A stretch of DNA of 64,000 nt. Source: Symsagittifera roscoffensis. Lineage: Eukaryota; Xenacoelomorpha; Acoela; Convolutidae. The stretch lies in assembly GCF_963678635.1 (NCBI RefSeq), contig NW_026971661.1, positions 1 through 64,000 on the forward strand, written 5' to 3'. Positions 22,713 through 34,030 of this stretch are shown here, one piece after another. Below the pieces are notes generated by a model. It was not told the DNA's origin, did not search any database, and was given only the letters and a program-made list of their open reading frames with translations. The position numbers and the translations under genes are program-made. Position 1 is the first letter of the stretch. Each line of letters opens with the position of its first letter.

Positions 22713-23550
22713 GTGACTACATGCACATTTTCGGAGCAGAGCAGCTGTTGTCAACAATTGCGCGATAGTCGACAACAAACTGGCAAATCCGAAACAGTTA
22801 TGATCAGCTATTCTGGCACGTCTACACCAATCGCACCCAGAACAGGAGGCCATGGTGTCTGCCTCCGAATATATCTGGTGGCCCTCCATCAATCGTCAAA
22901 TCATCAAGACCTGCGAAGATTGCAGTGAATGTTTCTTCTTCGGGAAAAACTTAAAATCAACTTTAATGTCCAAATGCTCTAGGCCGACACCGGAATTATT
23001 AGTCCCTAACCAGGAACTGCAACTTGACTTTGCGGACCCGCTTGTGGATGAGAAGAATAAGAAAGTCCTTCTCCTAGTCGCGATTGACAGGTTCTCTAAA
23101 TTAACGTCTCTTTTTCTTACTAAAACGTCGAGCGCTTAAAAGAAAAGGAATTTTTTAAAGTCTGACATTCGCTTTTATGTGTTAACACAATCCATCCGAA
23201 CGGATCACGACTCTGGTTTCAAAAACGAAATAGTCAGTTAATTTTGTAAAGGTTAAGTGATAAGGCATATTCTTACGCCGGTCGCGGACCATAGAGGCAT
23301 TGGTTTGGTTGAGCGAATGATTCAAACAATCAAACAAAAAATGGGAACCGAAAAAATCGATCCTAACTTTGGTAGCCTAAAATTCAATCTACAACAAAAA
23401 CTCGAAAACATTAGAAAAATCAAACTCAACCGAAACGTTTTTGTCAATAAATCAAAACCAATAAATCTACTTTTGAGTTTCATTTTGGTCGTAAACCTAC
23501 TACTGATTTCTCTCAAGCGTTCAATAACAATGCTATCTATGTTACTTTAG
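22713..23550 (+). pseudogene. element A integrase relic
   Basis: The N-terminal zinc-binding HHCC domain reads LARLHQSHPEQEAM, then EYIWWPSINRQIIKTCEDC with the second Cys pair C-x2-C. The catalytic core shows the first Asp in QLDFADPL (codon at 23,026), the second Asp in RTDHDSG (23,203) and the Glu in GLVERMIQTIK (23,311). The DDE triad is therefore present but split by stops near 23,140 and 23,240. A tail rich in Asn/Lys follows to 23,550. The enzyme would insert element cDNA; this copy cannot be translated whole. Confidence 0.85.
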
Positions 23551-24442
23551 CACAAGGACTCGAAAGGAATTTGCTGACTCCTGCCCAGATAGCGAGTCAA
23601 GACTACAGCAGAGATAGAGTAAAAGTGGTTCACCGCAGCAGTTCCAGCACCACGATATAACCCGATGTTCACGGTTGGCTCAACACTGGCTCACAGTGAA
23701 TCTTATAGAGCGCTGGAGGTTTCTGCCAAGGCCGCGATTGTATGGACCCAACAGAAACAAAACCTGCCCTTGGAGAAAAGTCGTCTGGTCATGAGAGATC
23801 TAGCAGCTCGTCACTCTGATCTCGCGTACATTTTAAAAACGAAGCTCACAAGAAACACTCTCAGATTCTTTGGTCACTCTTCTGATTCATCCCAGCTTTC
23901 TGGCATAGCCAACGTCTCATTGTTACGTGAAAATCGGGTCGCGCCTCCACAACAAGTAAATTAGAAAAAATACTTCTGGAAAATCCTAATCATGTAAAAC
24001 AAAATCCAAAAAAATATACAGCGAAACTCCGGAATATATACCCGCTAAATTCAAAATATACAAAACCACAAATAACACATAGATAACGGATGAGGAAAAG
24101 TATACCTGAAAAATCAAATTTGCCTAAAATTTAATCACAATTTTTGTGACATATCATTAAAACAGGGTACGCTGGATGATAGAATCGCCACATCTCAACG
24201 CAGAATCGTCCTAAAACCGCAGAAATTTTTGCCTACGAAGGGCCAACAACTATTTCAGTCTAGCGCAGGCCTTACAGTGGTCGACCTGACAGCTGAATCG
24301 CTGTCAATTGAAGGCTCAGTCGTGAACCTCATCAATCCAGCGATCAACAGATCTTCAACCCCAGTCTCGGCTCATGGCCCTCCTACCACTCTATCGCATC
24401 CTTCAATACCAGAGAAGGCGTTTGCGGTGAACTTTTTCTGCC
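23551..24442 (+). other. element A 3' interior, decayed
   Basis: Contains integrase C-terminal text (LERNLLTPAQIASQDYSRDR and RVKVVHRSS near 23,565-23,640), then broken coding-like sequence. An open frame at 24,229-24,597 runs into the 3' LTR and contains TVVDLTAESLSIEGSVV. No Env-like domain was recognised. Confidence 0.5.
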
Positions 24443-24450
24443 GTGGGGAA
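24443..24450 (+). promoter_or_regulatory. element A polypurine tract
   Basis: GTGGGGAA immediately abuts the 3' LTR start TGTCATGAGG, the expected position of the plus-strand primer. It is short for a polypurine tract. Confidence 0.55.
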
Positions 24451-24792
24451 TGTCATGAGGCAACTTTCGGTACCTCGTTCACTCTATGTTTATCTCTATT
24501 ATTATCTGTACTTATTTATGTGCTAATAATTCATAAAACCTCATTGAAAGTCTCATTTAACCTGTTAAAGAATGAGGCCGTTAATTTATACTATTAGCCA
24601 GTTGCGCGATATCCTTAACAAGGTAGTCATATTCTAAACTGAATCTGAATTTCTTAAATTCTACCTCTATCAAAGTCAATCTAAAACGGCGTTTGCGAAC
24701 GTTTATTCTGTTGATACAGTGTATCTTTCTGTTCTATTCATAATCTATCTATTTAGGATACTTAACAATTTGATTCCTTATTTCGAAACACA
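24451..24792 (+). repeat. element A 3' LTR
   Basis: Direct counterpart of 18,487-18,823, starting TGTCATGAGG and sharing AGCCAGTTGCGCGATATCC and adjacent blocks. Many substitutions and small indels separate the pair. The end near CGAAACACA is approximate. Confidence 0.8.
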
Positions 24793-27700
24793 AATGTTTG
24801 TTTCTTTCTTCATATAAACTGTTTTTCTTCAGAATTTTTTTGGTTTTTCTCGAAAATTACCCCGCTAATTCTGAGACTTTGGGTTCAATCAAAATAATGG
24901 GTTGTGAGAAGCTGCTCTGTTTAAGCAATTCGGCCCAAATTTTTAAACAGACACAGTCTTAGCTCTGAAAACAGTCATATTTTTGTCTTTGACAGTTTTT
25001 TGAAATTTTGTGGCTTGTCTCAAAAACTAATCTCCCAAGAAGAACGTTCGCACCATGCCAGATTAATCCTGATCCAGCTCTCCTTACAGAAAAAAACTAG
25101 CATCAAAACCATATCACATTCACAAGTAAACATTAACAACAAGAAAATTGGACAAATGAAGTCAAATTATACAAAAAAATGGATTCTCATTGTTCAAAAT
25201 AAAAAAACACAAAACTCTTCTGAAAATTTTCAGAATTTCTTAACAAAAGAAAAGATTCAAATACAGAAATTCTTGGTATTTTTTTCAAATGAATTAGTCC
25301 TATGTATACTCTTGAGTTCAATACCCTTGATTTCAAAAGGCAGAATTCACACGAAATTATTTTTTCACGAAATTACTTTTTTATTACGCAATGATAAAAA
25401 AAATCTCATGTGATGATTGTACAACATGCATATAAGAGACATCCTCAGCAAAAAAACTCAAACGTGAGAAAAATAAATTTTCAAAAGACAAATGTTTGTT
25501 TCTTGCTTGATAAAAACAGTGATTATAAAAATGCGAATGAATGTGGTTTTTTACACGCTTTGAAAAATTTTCTTAAAATTATTTGAAAATATTGATATTC
25601 TCAGCAACTATTGTTTTTGGCTTCCAAACACTTCGTTCTAATAAAAAAACCGCCAATTTTATTTGTGTGGCTGTAAATAAACCTAATCTGTTTTTACTGT
25701 ACCATACACTCTACAGCCTTCGAAAGGAACTTTGAACTCATATTTTGTGAGTTTTTTCAATTTCTTTAAAAAATTTTCTCCTGAGTCTGAGAGTCTGGGT
25801 TCAATAGAGAAAACAGGTTGTTAGAGGCCCCATGCAGTAACAGCTGCGCAGAAACTTTCTGCAGAAAAAATTATTGTTTTCGAAATTGTGGTTTTTTTTG
25901 GATATACAGTTTGTGTGAAAAACTTTTGATTAAGCGGCTGCGTTCACTTTTTTCACAAAAAGTTCAATTTTTTGATTTTTTGACGGTTTTTTGTCAATTT
26001 TTGACTCTTCTCGAAAATAACTTTCTAATGACTTTGGGTTCAGTTGAAGTGGCTAGGGCCATGTTTTTGATCAGAAAAAATTTTGGCAGTAGAAAAAGTC
26101 AAATGTTTGTTCTTGGCCGTTTTTTAAAACTTTGTTGCTTTTCTCAAACACTACACTCCCAAAAAATTCCTACTATGCCAGAATAATCCTGATCAAGTTG
26201 ACCGTACAGAAAAATCTACCATTCAAGCACATACCACATTCGCAATTGATCATCGACAACGAGAAAGTTAACCAATAAAACAAAATGTACAAGAAAACGA
26301 TTTCTCATTGTTTGAAATAAGAGAAAATAAAATTCTAAATTCTAAATTTCACAACAAATTAGGAGATTAAAACACATCTCCTTGATGTTTCTTTTTTGAG
26401 ATGGAATAGTCCATTGTATACCCTTGAAATCAATACTTCCAACATCCAAAGGTACTCAATAGATACAAACTTAAACAAAATGGCAGAAAAATTTACGACT
26501 TCGTTTTTTTTTTTACAAAACTACCTTTTACATCACTCAATGATAAAAATCTTTTGTATTGAGTGTTTGTACTGCACATTGGAAACATTATTTGTAAACT
26601 TATACTAAAGTCAGAAAAACAAGATTTCAAAAGACGACTCTATGATTATTGCTTGATAAAAACAGGTGTTATGAAAAATTATATGGATTTATAGTTTTTT
26701 GAGAAGCTTTGTAAAAATTATTATAAAATTTTAGAACTGTTAGTTTTTCTCAGAAAACGTTTTTTTGGTATACAAAAATGGATCTGCAATGGAAAAATTG
26801 CCTAATCCTCTTTGTATTTGAATATACGCCTAATATGTTTTTAGCGTACCCTATAGCCTTCGAAAGTTCTATGTTTGGTGGAATTTTGGAACCAATTGTT
26901 TAATTTTATTTTTCAATTTCTTCAAACGTTTCCTCCTAAATCAAAATTTCTGGGTTGAATCGAAAAAACAATTTGCCGAGAAGCTACCTTGCAATAGCAG
27001 CTACACCCATATTTTTCTACTCAAAAGAAAACGATCTAGAAAAGTACATCTTTTGACTTTCCGATCCTTTTTTGAAAAATTTCAATTTTTCAAAATCTAA
27101 ATTCCCAAGTCTGAGATTTTTTGTAAATAGAAAAACAAATTGTGTAAAATTCACTTGTATAAACGTTTATGCCCAATTTCTTTTTCTACGAACAGTTTTG
27201 GCCCTCGGGAGAGACAAATATTTGATATTTGACAATGTTTGAAAACTTTGAGTTTTTTCAAAATTTTCCCTCCTAAATCCAGAAATTTCTCCTCCCCTTT
27301 GGAAGGGAAATTTTTTTTTAAAATTTTCCTCCCAAATCTGGCTTTTTTGAATATTTTTGAATTTTTGTCATGTTTACCGAAAATTATGCTCCCAAATCTG
27401 AGATTTTGTCTTCAATCGAAGAAGAAGTTGTGTGAGGCTCCCCTGAATAAGCGACAACACAAATCTTTTTTCACAAGTTTTATGGCCCTCGAAAAAAAGT
27501 TTACAGATTTTTTGACTTCAAAATTCCCTTCATAAAATACTTTTGTTTTAAGTTTTTTTGATTTAAATATCCTTTTCTTAAAATTTCTTGTTTTTGAGCT
27601 TTTTTGACTTAAAAATCCCTTACGTAAGCTGCTTAAAAATCCCTTTCGAAAAAAGCTACACCAAAAATTTTCACACTAAAAATTGAGGCCCTCAGAAAAG

Positions 27701-29756
27701 TCAATCAGTCTGAAATTTATCTAGAATTACCCACCGAACTCTGAGATTTTGGGTTCAACCGAAATAATGGGCTGTGAGAGTTTTCCTTGCATAAGTGGTT
27801 GAGCCCAATTTAAAAAAAAAAAAATTTCGGCACAAAGAAAAAGCAACTATTTGAATTGTCTATCTCTCAAAAACTTCCCACTATGCCTGAGTAATCACAA
27901 TCAATTTGAACTTACAGTAGAAATATCTTTAAACCCTGTTCTTTTTGCAATAAATCCTATTCAGTGAAAAAATCAAACTACAAAAAGCTATACTTGAAAA
28001 AGAATTCCCATTATTAGAAACAAAGCAAAACAAACATATTTGGAGATATTTAAAAAATCAAACTACATCAAAGGAAAAAAATAAATTGGAGCATAATTTA
28101 GCATTCAAAAAATTTTACTCAGTAATATAAAGACGAAAAACAGGACCACAACAATTTTATGACCTTTTCTTTTCACAAATCTACCTTTTTCTTTTATTCA
28201 TTGATAAAAAACCCTTTGCGATGATTGTATGTCATACCAATATATAAAAAAATTAGTTGCAAGCTAAAATCAGTTATCAAAAAAAAAGAAGTTTTCAAAA
28301 ACGTCAATTTTTTTCCTGTTTGATAAAAACAGATGTTTTGAAAATGTATAGCATTTGGTTTTTTGAGACTTTTTGGAGAATTTGTTATTTGTTCACTTTT
28401 TTCAAAAGTATTAGTTTTCATTGGAAGCCTTTCTTCACTTTCCGAAAAAAAAGGTTCCAATGGAAAACTGTCTAATCTTTTGTATGTTCTGTCTGTTTTT
28501 ACCTTTCCCTACTTTCTACTTTTCTGCAGCCTTAAAAACATTTGAGGGACTTTTGGACCTTTACTTTTGAACTTTTTTAAAAAAAAAACAAGCTTCCAAA
28601 ACTTAAATGTTGGGCTCAATCGTGAAAAGAGATTTTGTGAAGCTTTCCCGCATATCTGGTTACGCCCATATTTTTACATAAAATTGATGGCTCTCGGAAA
28701 ATCCATTTTTTGATTCTTAACCAGTTTTGAAACTTTTTGACTTATCTCGAAAACAATTCGAACATTTGTTAAGTTTTCAATTCAATCAGTAGAATGGGTT
28801 TTATCTTTTTTTTTAAATTGGCTCTGAGCAACATATTCAACGCACAAATTAAGGGCCCTCGCAAAAAGCAAGCAATTTTTGAAAACTACCATCCTAAATC
28901 GAATTATTTTGCTTCAACCGGAAAAATTGGCACTATAAAGTTATAAGCTCCCCTGTCTGAACGGCTGCGCTCAAATTTTTTTACAGAAAAAGCTTTAGGT
29001 ACCAAGAAAGTTAAATATTTGATTTTTCCACGTTTTTTTTGCAGGTTTTGAAACTTTTTGAACTCCCAAAAGTACATTCTATGTCACACTAATTACGTTG
29101 ATGTAGATCTTGCTTAGAAAAATCTCCATGAAACCCAAGCCACCATCGCAATGATTTCTAATTAGTAAAAAAAACAATATTGAAAACACATTCCCAATGT
29201 TACTAAAAAAACGAAACAAAACTTCTTTTCTGAGATATCTTCTGAAATTTGAACCTCATCAAAGGGCTAAAATACCGATGTTTTTGAGTATTTATATGGA
29301 ACAGTTTCTTGCATACCACTGAGTTCAATACTTGCAACAGTCAAAAAAATAGACTCAAATCGTTTAAAATTAAACTTAACGACAGAAAATGTACGATACT
29401 TTATTCACAAAATTACAATTTTCCCCTGTGAAATGATAAAAACCCTATGCACTGATTGTACATCACGCCAATTTAAAAATATATTTGCAAATCAGAACTA
29501 GATGTCGGTAAAACAAGCTTTTTAAAAAATGTAAAGGAACTGTTTTTGAGACTTTTTGGAAAACTTTTTCACCATCCTCAAAAGTACTGGTTTTCTTAAT
29601 AACTCTTTTTTCGTTTTCCAAGAAGTGGTACCAGGGAAAAACCGTTTACTTCCTGTGCGCCTGCAGTTACGCCTAGTCTGTTTTTGTCGCACCCTCTTTT
29701 CTATAGTCTTCAAAAAGTCCGTGGGGGAATTTTGGATGTCGCGAGTATTTTTTTCA
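24793..29756. repeat. nested satellite, right block
   Basis: Continues the satellite left of element A in the same orientation. The CACTATGCC-type marker recurs at about 25,055, 26,170, 27,878 and 29,080. A TATACCCTTGAAATCAATAC-like marker recurs at about 25,300, 26,400 and 29,295. Units are ~1.1-1.7 kb and contain variable numbers of a ~150-350-bp sub-repeat with GCCCAAATTTTTTTACAG. No gene is seen. The block ends at about 29,756 where element B sequence begins. Confidence 0.75.
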
Positions 29757-30640
29757 GTTTACAAATTGACAAACCCAACGTCAATCCTATATGGATTCTG
29801 ACCAAATAAATATGATCAATATGACAAATAACCTCATAGTAAAACAATTTGTTTGCGTAAAAAAAAACATTTTTTTTTGGCCCACAATGAGCAGAAAAGC
29901 AGGAAACCTAAGATGACCCTGGTCTCTGTAAACCAATTCAAAATTTTCATCCTCACCCGATTTAAAATTAAACATAATTATATACATAACATAAACTTTA
30001 GCTCCGTTGACCGGACCCTAGGTTTAACTAACCCCGATCCGTGAAACTCCCCTATCAAACAACAAAGCACGCACTAATTTACACAAGATTGAATTTTCCC
30101 CATAAACCAATCCTCGGAATCCCCATAAACAAATCCTCGGAATCCCCATAAACCAAGACTCGGAACCCTCTCCCATCGATACCATTTCATCTGACGCTCT
30201 CACTAACTGAGATAACGAAACCGAAGATGTTCAAAGTTTTATTTATGAAACCACTTTTAAAAAAACTACTAGCACAACTACTAATTCAATGATATTGTTC
30301 TCATTATCACAAAATCCTCGTATACAACGCGTACAAAAAACCAGCTTCAGAAAAACAAGACAGTAGATTGAACATTGGATATCATCACCTTCATTCATCT
30401 CTTAACTTAAAATTAATCGTACAAACTTCCCTCAGAAACTCACTCTGTACTAAATTGATTCGATATGGTTTATATTTTGACCATTATCAATAATACCCCG
30501 ATTAACAGTTGAGTTCTTTTATTTGTTTGCTAGACCATTAAAAAAAAATGAATCCGAAATGAGAAACACAATTTTTTCGACCCGCAACCTCTACCCGAAG
30601 AGCATTTTCCCGCCACAAAATTTCCTTCAAATTTAAATGA
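29757..30640 (+). pseudogene. element B 3' interior, unassigned coding relic
   Basis: Lies between satellite and an LTR start, so it should be the 3' end of an element B interior. Coding-like text includes SSVDRTLGLTNPDP, SFIYETTFKKT and FPATKFPSNLNDVFP, in several frames with stops. I recognise no domain; an Env-like or accessory reading frame is possible but not shown. A 23-bp CCCCATAAACMAATCCTCGG unit occurs three times at 30,098-30,166. Confidence 0.35.
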
Positions 30641-32593
30641 TGTCTTTCCAAAACACCCAATACGGATCAAATCCCTAGTATGCTTATCATTTTCATCAAT
30701 TTCATTAGGACACTAATAACTTACTAATATCAGGAAACTAGTTGAACCAGTTCAAAACAAGTATTTATTATAACTTACCATATTCTTGATAACTATCACT
30801 GTAAAATACTAAGAACTAACCAATCATGATCTATGACTAAAAGTTACAAAAACTTGTAAGGCAGAAACTATTTAGAGTTTCGGCCAGAAAAGAAAAATCT
30901 TAACTGAGAAAACATTTGCTCTTCCTCGATTTTAACCTCGCAACAAAACCAAAATATACTAGATCTATTGAGACTAGGAAATATGAGAGTTTGATTAGGA
31001 TCTGTATTAGACTAAGAAGCTGAACGAATCTATCCGGCCGAAAATATGGTAGCGAGACGATTAGACGATGTACTTTATCCAAAATTACTCTTGAGAAGAC
31101 GACACCGGCCTTAAACTCATCTGGTGCGACCAAACGAGTTTCGAACAGATCTGTACTAACTTAGATTGAGCAAAAAACAATTTGAATAGACACATTAGAT
31201 TAAAAACTCTCAACAAAAAGGTAAACTAAATCGAAGATAAAATCAGCTAATTTCCACGTCTCAATAAGTCTTATCAAATTGGACCCATAATAAGGCTGAC
31301 ACCAGGTCACAACCAAGATGACAGACCGAAACTCTACATCGTGGAAGAAAAAAGCAGACTACAACGAATGTTTTTCTACAAAACTTTTTATGCAGTCCAT
31401 TTTCACTCAATAAGGTGAATTGTAAAAAACAGAGCTGTAAGATTCTTTGCAAAGCCGTGTGTCTAACTATGACGAATAAATAATAATTTATAGATATACC
31501 CAGTCCACTGGCAGTTTTTCATCTACCTCAAATTTTTCAGATCTGCAGTAATTTAGTGAAACTTTTAAAATTTTTCGATTTTTTGATTAAATAAAAAATA
31601 CAAAAAATACGTTGGTTAAAAGCATTAATGATAAAACTTACAAAACCAAAAAAAAGTTTTTTTCTTCCCGAGGAGTTTTTCTGTTTTTACTTCACCTCAC
31701 ATAAAACAAACAAAAAACTAATTTAGAAAAAGTAACTTCAAGATCTGACGGTTTTTTAAATCATTAGACATTTAAATAAATATTATCAAGGTCGATCTTT
31801 TTTATCTTAAATCTTGATTTTGACCTATAAAAACTAGATTATCCAGGCTATCTTTGGGTCTTTAATCTTAAAATTCAAATATAAACTCGAAAGTTTTGTT
31901 CATAACTTAATTTGAATAATGATTTAAAAAATGGTCATCAAGGCTTTCAAAAATTTTACAGCCAACTCTTAACGGTAGTGTCTAACGATCTCAAACGTCG
32001 ATTCGTATTTCAACCATTATACTCAACTCAGAAGTAACTGAAACTTTTTCAATTCAGCTAATTAGTGAAGAACAATTTTTACTATTTCACTTGAACCCTA
32101 ACTCTTAATTGACCCGGGCCTAAAAAAAATCTTAGAACTAGTAAGAACTAAAATAATATCTAACAACCTACTTACGTTCTCTCAGTACTTGAACCTTGTG
32201 GATTTTTCAACTAGTCTCCAACCCTTGATCTCATACCAAATACCAGTTAAGTAAATTAAGTTTACTCGGATGTAAATAACGTCAAACTCGAGAGCAGCAA
32301 GAAATCATTCCAGCGAGTTGATATACTCTCTCGCTAACCCTTCTTGCCAATGATTAGTCTCACAAATAATAAGAAAAAAAAACAATCTACCCCGAGAATT
32401 AGAATAACCTCACAAAAATTGTAAGAACTAGCAGTTTAGGAAAAAGAAACTGACACCTGGACTTTGCATCAATCATTCCAATACTTATGTAAAAAAGTTA
32501 ATTTGAGAATGAAAAAAACAAACATTCTACAAAAATGTTTGAAAAACGCCAGATACAATCTCGTAAAAGCTCCACACAAACAAAAAATAGGAT
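30641..32593 (+). repeat. element B LTR L0 (diverged 5' part)
   Basis: Starts TGTCTTTCCAAAACACCC and ends about CAAAAAATAGGAT. The first ~1.39 kb is visibly diverged from the array units, while the last ~0.56 kb (from 32,038) is almost identical to them. Its TATA-like element is altered (TTTATAGATATACCC). Confidence 0.75.
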
Positions 32594-32607
32594 TAAAATT
32601 AAATTAA
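32594..32607. repeat. 14-bp LTR-LTR joint
   Basis: TAAAATTAAATTAA separates L0 from L1. The identical 14 bases occur at 39,374, 41,358, 43,343, 45,328, 47,312 and 53,491, each between an LTR end and the next LTR start. Its right part resembles the sequence just before the L0 start (AAATTTAAATGA), i.e. the 3' interior edge. Confidence 0.8.
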
Positions 32608-33455
32608 TGTCTTTCCAAAACACCCAGTATGGATCAAATCCCTAATATGGTGATCATTTTCATCATTTTCATTAGGACACTAATAATTTTTTAATAGTTA
32701 ATATCAGGAAACTTGTGGAACCAGTTCAAAACAAGTAATGTTTACTTACTATATTTTTGATGACTATCACTGTAAAATACTAAGAACTAACCAATCTTGA
32801 TCTATGACTAAAAGTTACAATAAATTGTAAGGAAGAAACTATTTAGAGTTTCAGCCAGAAAAGAAAAAACTTAATTGAGAAAACATTTGCTCTTCCTCGA
32901 TTTTAACCTCGCAACAATGCCAAAACATACTAGATCTATTGAGACTAGTAAAATTAGGAGTCTGATTAGAATCTGTATTAAACTAAGAAGCTGCACGAAT
33001 CTATCCGGCCGAAAATAAGGTAGCGTGACGATTAGACGATTCACTTTTTCCAAAATTACTCTTGAGAAGACCGCCCGGCCTTAACCTCATCTGGTGCGAC
33101 CAAGCGATTCTCGAATAGATCTCTACTAATTTAGATTGAGCAAAAAAAATCTGAATAGACACATTAGATTAAAAACGCTCAACAAAAGGGTAAACTAAAT
33201 CGAAGATAAAATTAGCTAATTTCCACGTGTCAAAAAATCTTATCAAATTGGACCGATAATAAGGCTGACACCAGGTCACAACCAGGATGACAGACCGAAA
33301 GTCTACATCGTGAAACGAAAAAGCAGACTACAACGAATGTTTTCCACAAAACTATTTATGCAGTTCATTTTCGCTCAATAATGTTAATTGTAAAACACAG
33401 AGCTGGAAGATTCTTTGCAAACCCCGGGTCTAACTATGAAAAATGAAAAATACTT

Positions 33456-33463
33456 TATATAAA
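33456..33463 (+). promoter_or_regulatory. LTR TATA box
   Basis: TATATAAA within CTTTATATAAATACCCAG, followed about 100 bases later by AATAAA. The same element is at 40,236, 42,220, 44,205, 46,190, 48,174 and 54,353. It is the expected U3 promoter of the LTR. Confidence 0.6.
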
Positions 33464-33557
33464 TACCCAGTCCACTGCCAATTTTTCATCTACCTCAAAC
33501 TTTTCAGATCTGCAGTAATTTTGTAAAAACTTTAAAATTTTTTAAATTTTTTGATTA

Positions 33558-33563
33558 AATAAA
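33558..33563 (+). terminator. LTR polyadenylation signal
   Basis: AATAAA in TTGATTAAATAAAAAGTACC, ~100 bases after the TATA box. This is the arrangement expected if the R region lies between them. It is repeated in every array unit and also in L0. Confidence 0.5.
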
Positions 33564-34030
33564 AAGTACCAAAAAACACGGTACTTAAAAGCATTTATGA
33601 CAAAGTTTACAAAACGTAAAAAAAATTTGCTTCTTGAGGAGTTTTTCTGTTTTTTTTTTGTTTCACATAAAACAAACAAAAACTAAATTAGAAAAAGTAA
33701 CTTCATTTAAATTCAAGTCTGAAGATTTTTTGATTTTTTAAATCATTAAACATTTAGATGAATTTAAACAAGGTCGATCTTTTTTTTTTAACTTAAACTT
33801 TGATTTTCAGTAATAAAAACTAGATCAACAGGCCAACTTTGGATCTTTATTCTTGAAATTCAAATATAAACTCGAAAGTTTTATTCATAACTATGTTTTA
33901 ATAATAATTTAAAAAAATCTCATCAAGGCTTTCAAAAAGTTTACAGCCAACTCTTAATAGTAGTGTCTAACGACCTCAAACGTCGATTCATATTTCAACC
34001 ATTATACACAACTCAGAAGTAACTGAAACG

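Larger units (their letters stand above)
18487..24792 (+). mobile_element. element A: decayed Ty3/gypsy LTR retrotransposon
   Basis: Two diverged ~340-bp direct repeats, both starting TGTCATGAGG, bound a ~5.6-kb interior. The interior holds, in order, Gag with CCHC knuckles, protease, reverse transcriptase, RNase H and integrase on the plus strand, the Ty3/gypsy order. The double knuckle with a CPAK motif, and the integrase text, resemble Mag-type elements. All domains are broken by stops and frameshifts, and the LTRs differ at many positions, so insertion is old. It sits inside the satellite. No target-site duplication is visible, and part of the satellite unit appears missing across the site. 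Confidence 0.9.
27255..34030. repeat. 6.78-kb tandem duplication, copy 1
   Basis: The segment from TTTTCAAAATTTTCCC (27,255) to the TTTTCA at 34,031 is repeated almost identically at 34,031-40,809. It joins satellite, element B 3' interior and two LTRs. The join between copies lies in TTTTCA, which is shared by the satellite start and by the LTR position where the copy ends. Confidence 0.9.
32608..34030 (+). repeat. element B LTR L1 (3' truncated)
   Basis: Starts TGTCTTTCC and is near-identical to the array units. It is cut at the duplication junction in GAAACGTTTTCA, losing the last ~0.55 kb. Confidence 0.85.

Noticed and set aside
18487-24792. Element A as an active retrotransposon
   Set aside because: Stops and frameshifts interrupt every domain, the LTRs differ at many sites, and the protease active site is changed.
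28194-28475. Overlapping 88-codon minus and 72-codon plus frames, repeated at 34,971-35,252
   Set aside because: They overlap antisense to each other inside satellite, and the second pair is a copy from the 6.78-kb duplication.
24793-29756. Many 60-137-codon open frames on both strands
   Set aside because: They follow the satellite sub-repeats, recur with frame breaks between units and show no recognisable domain.
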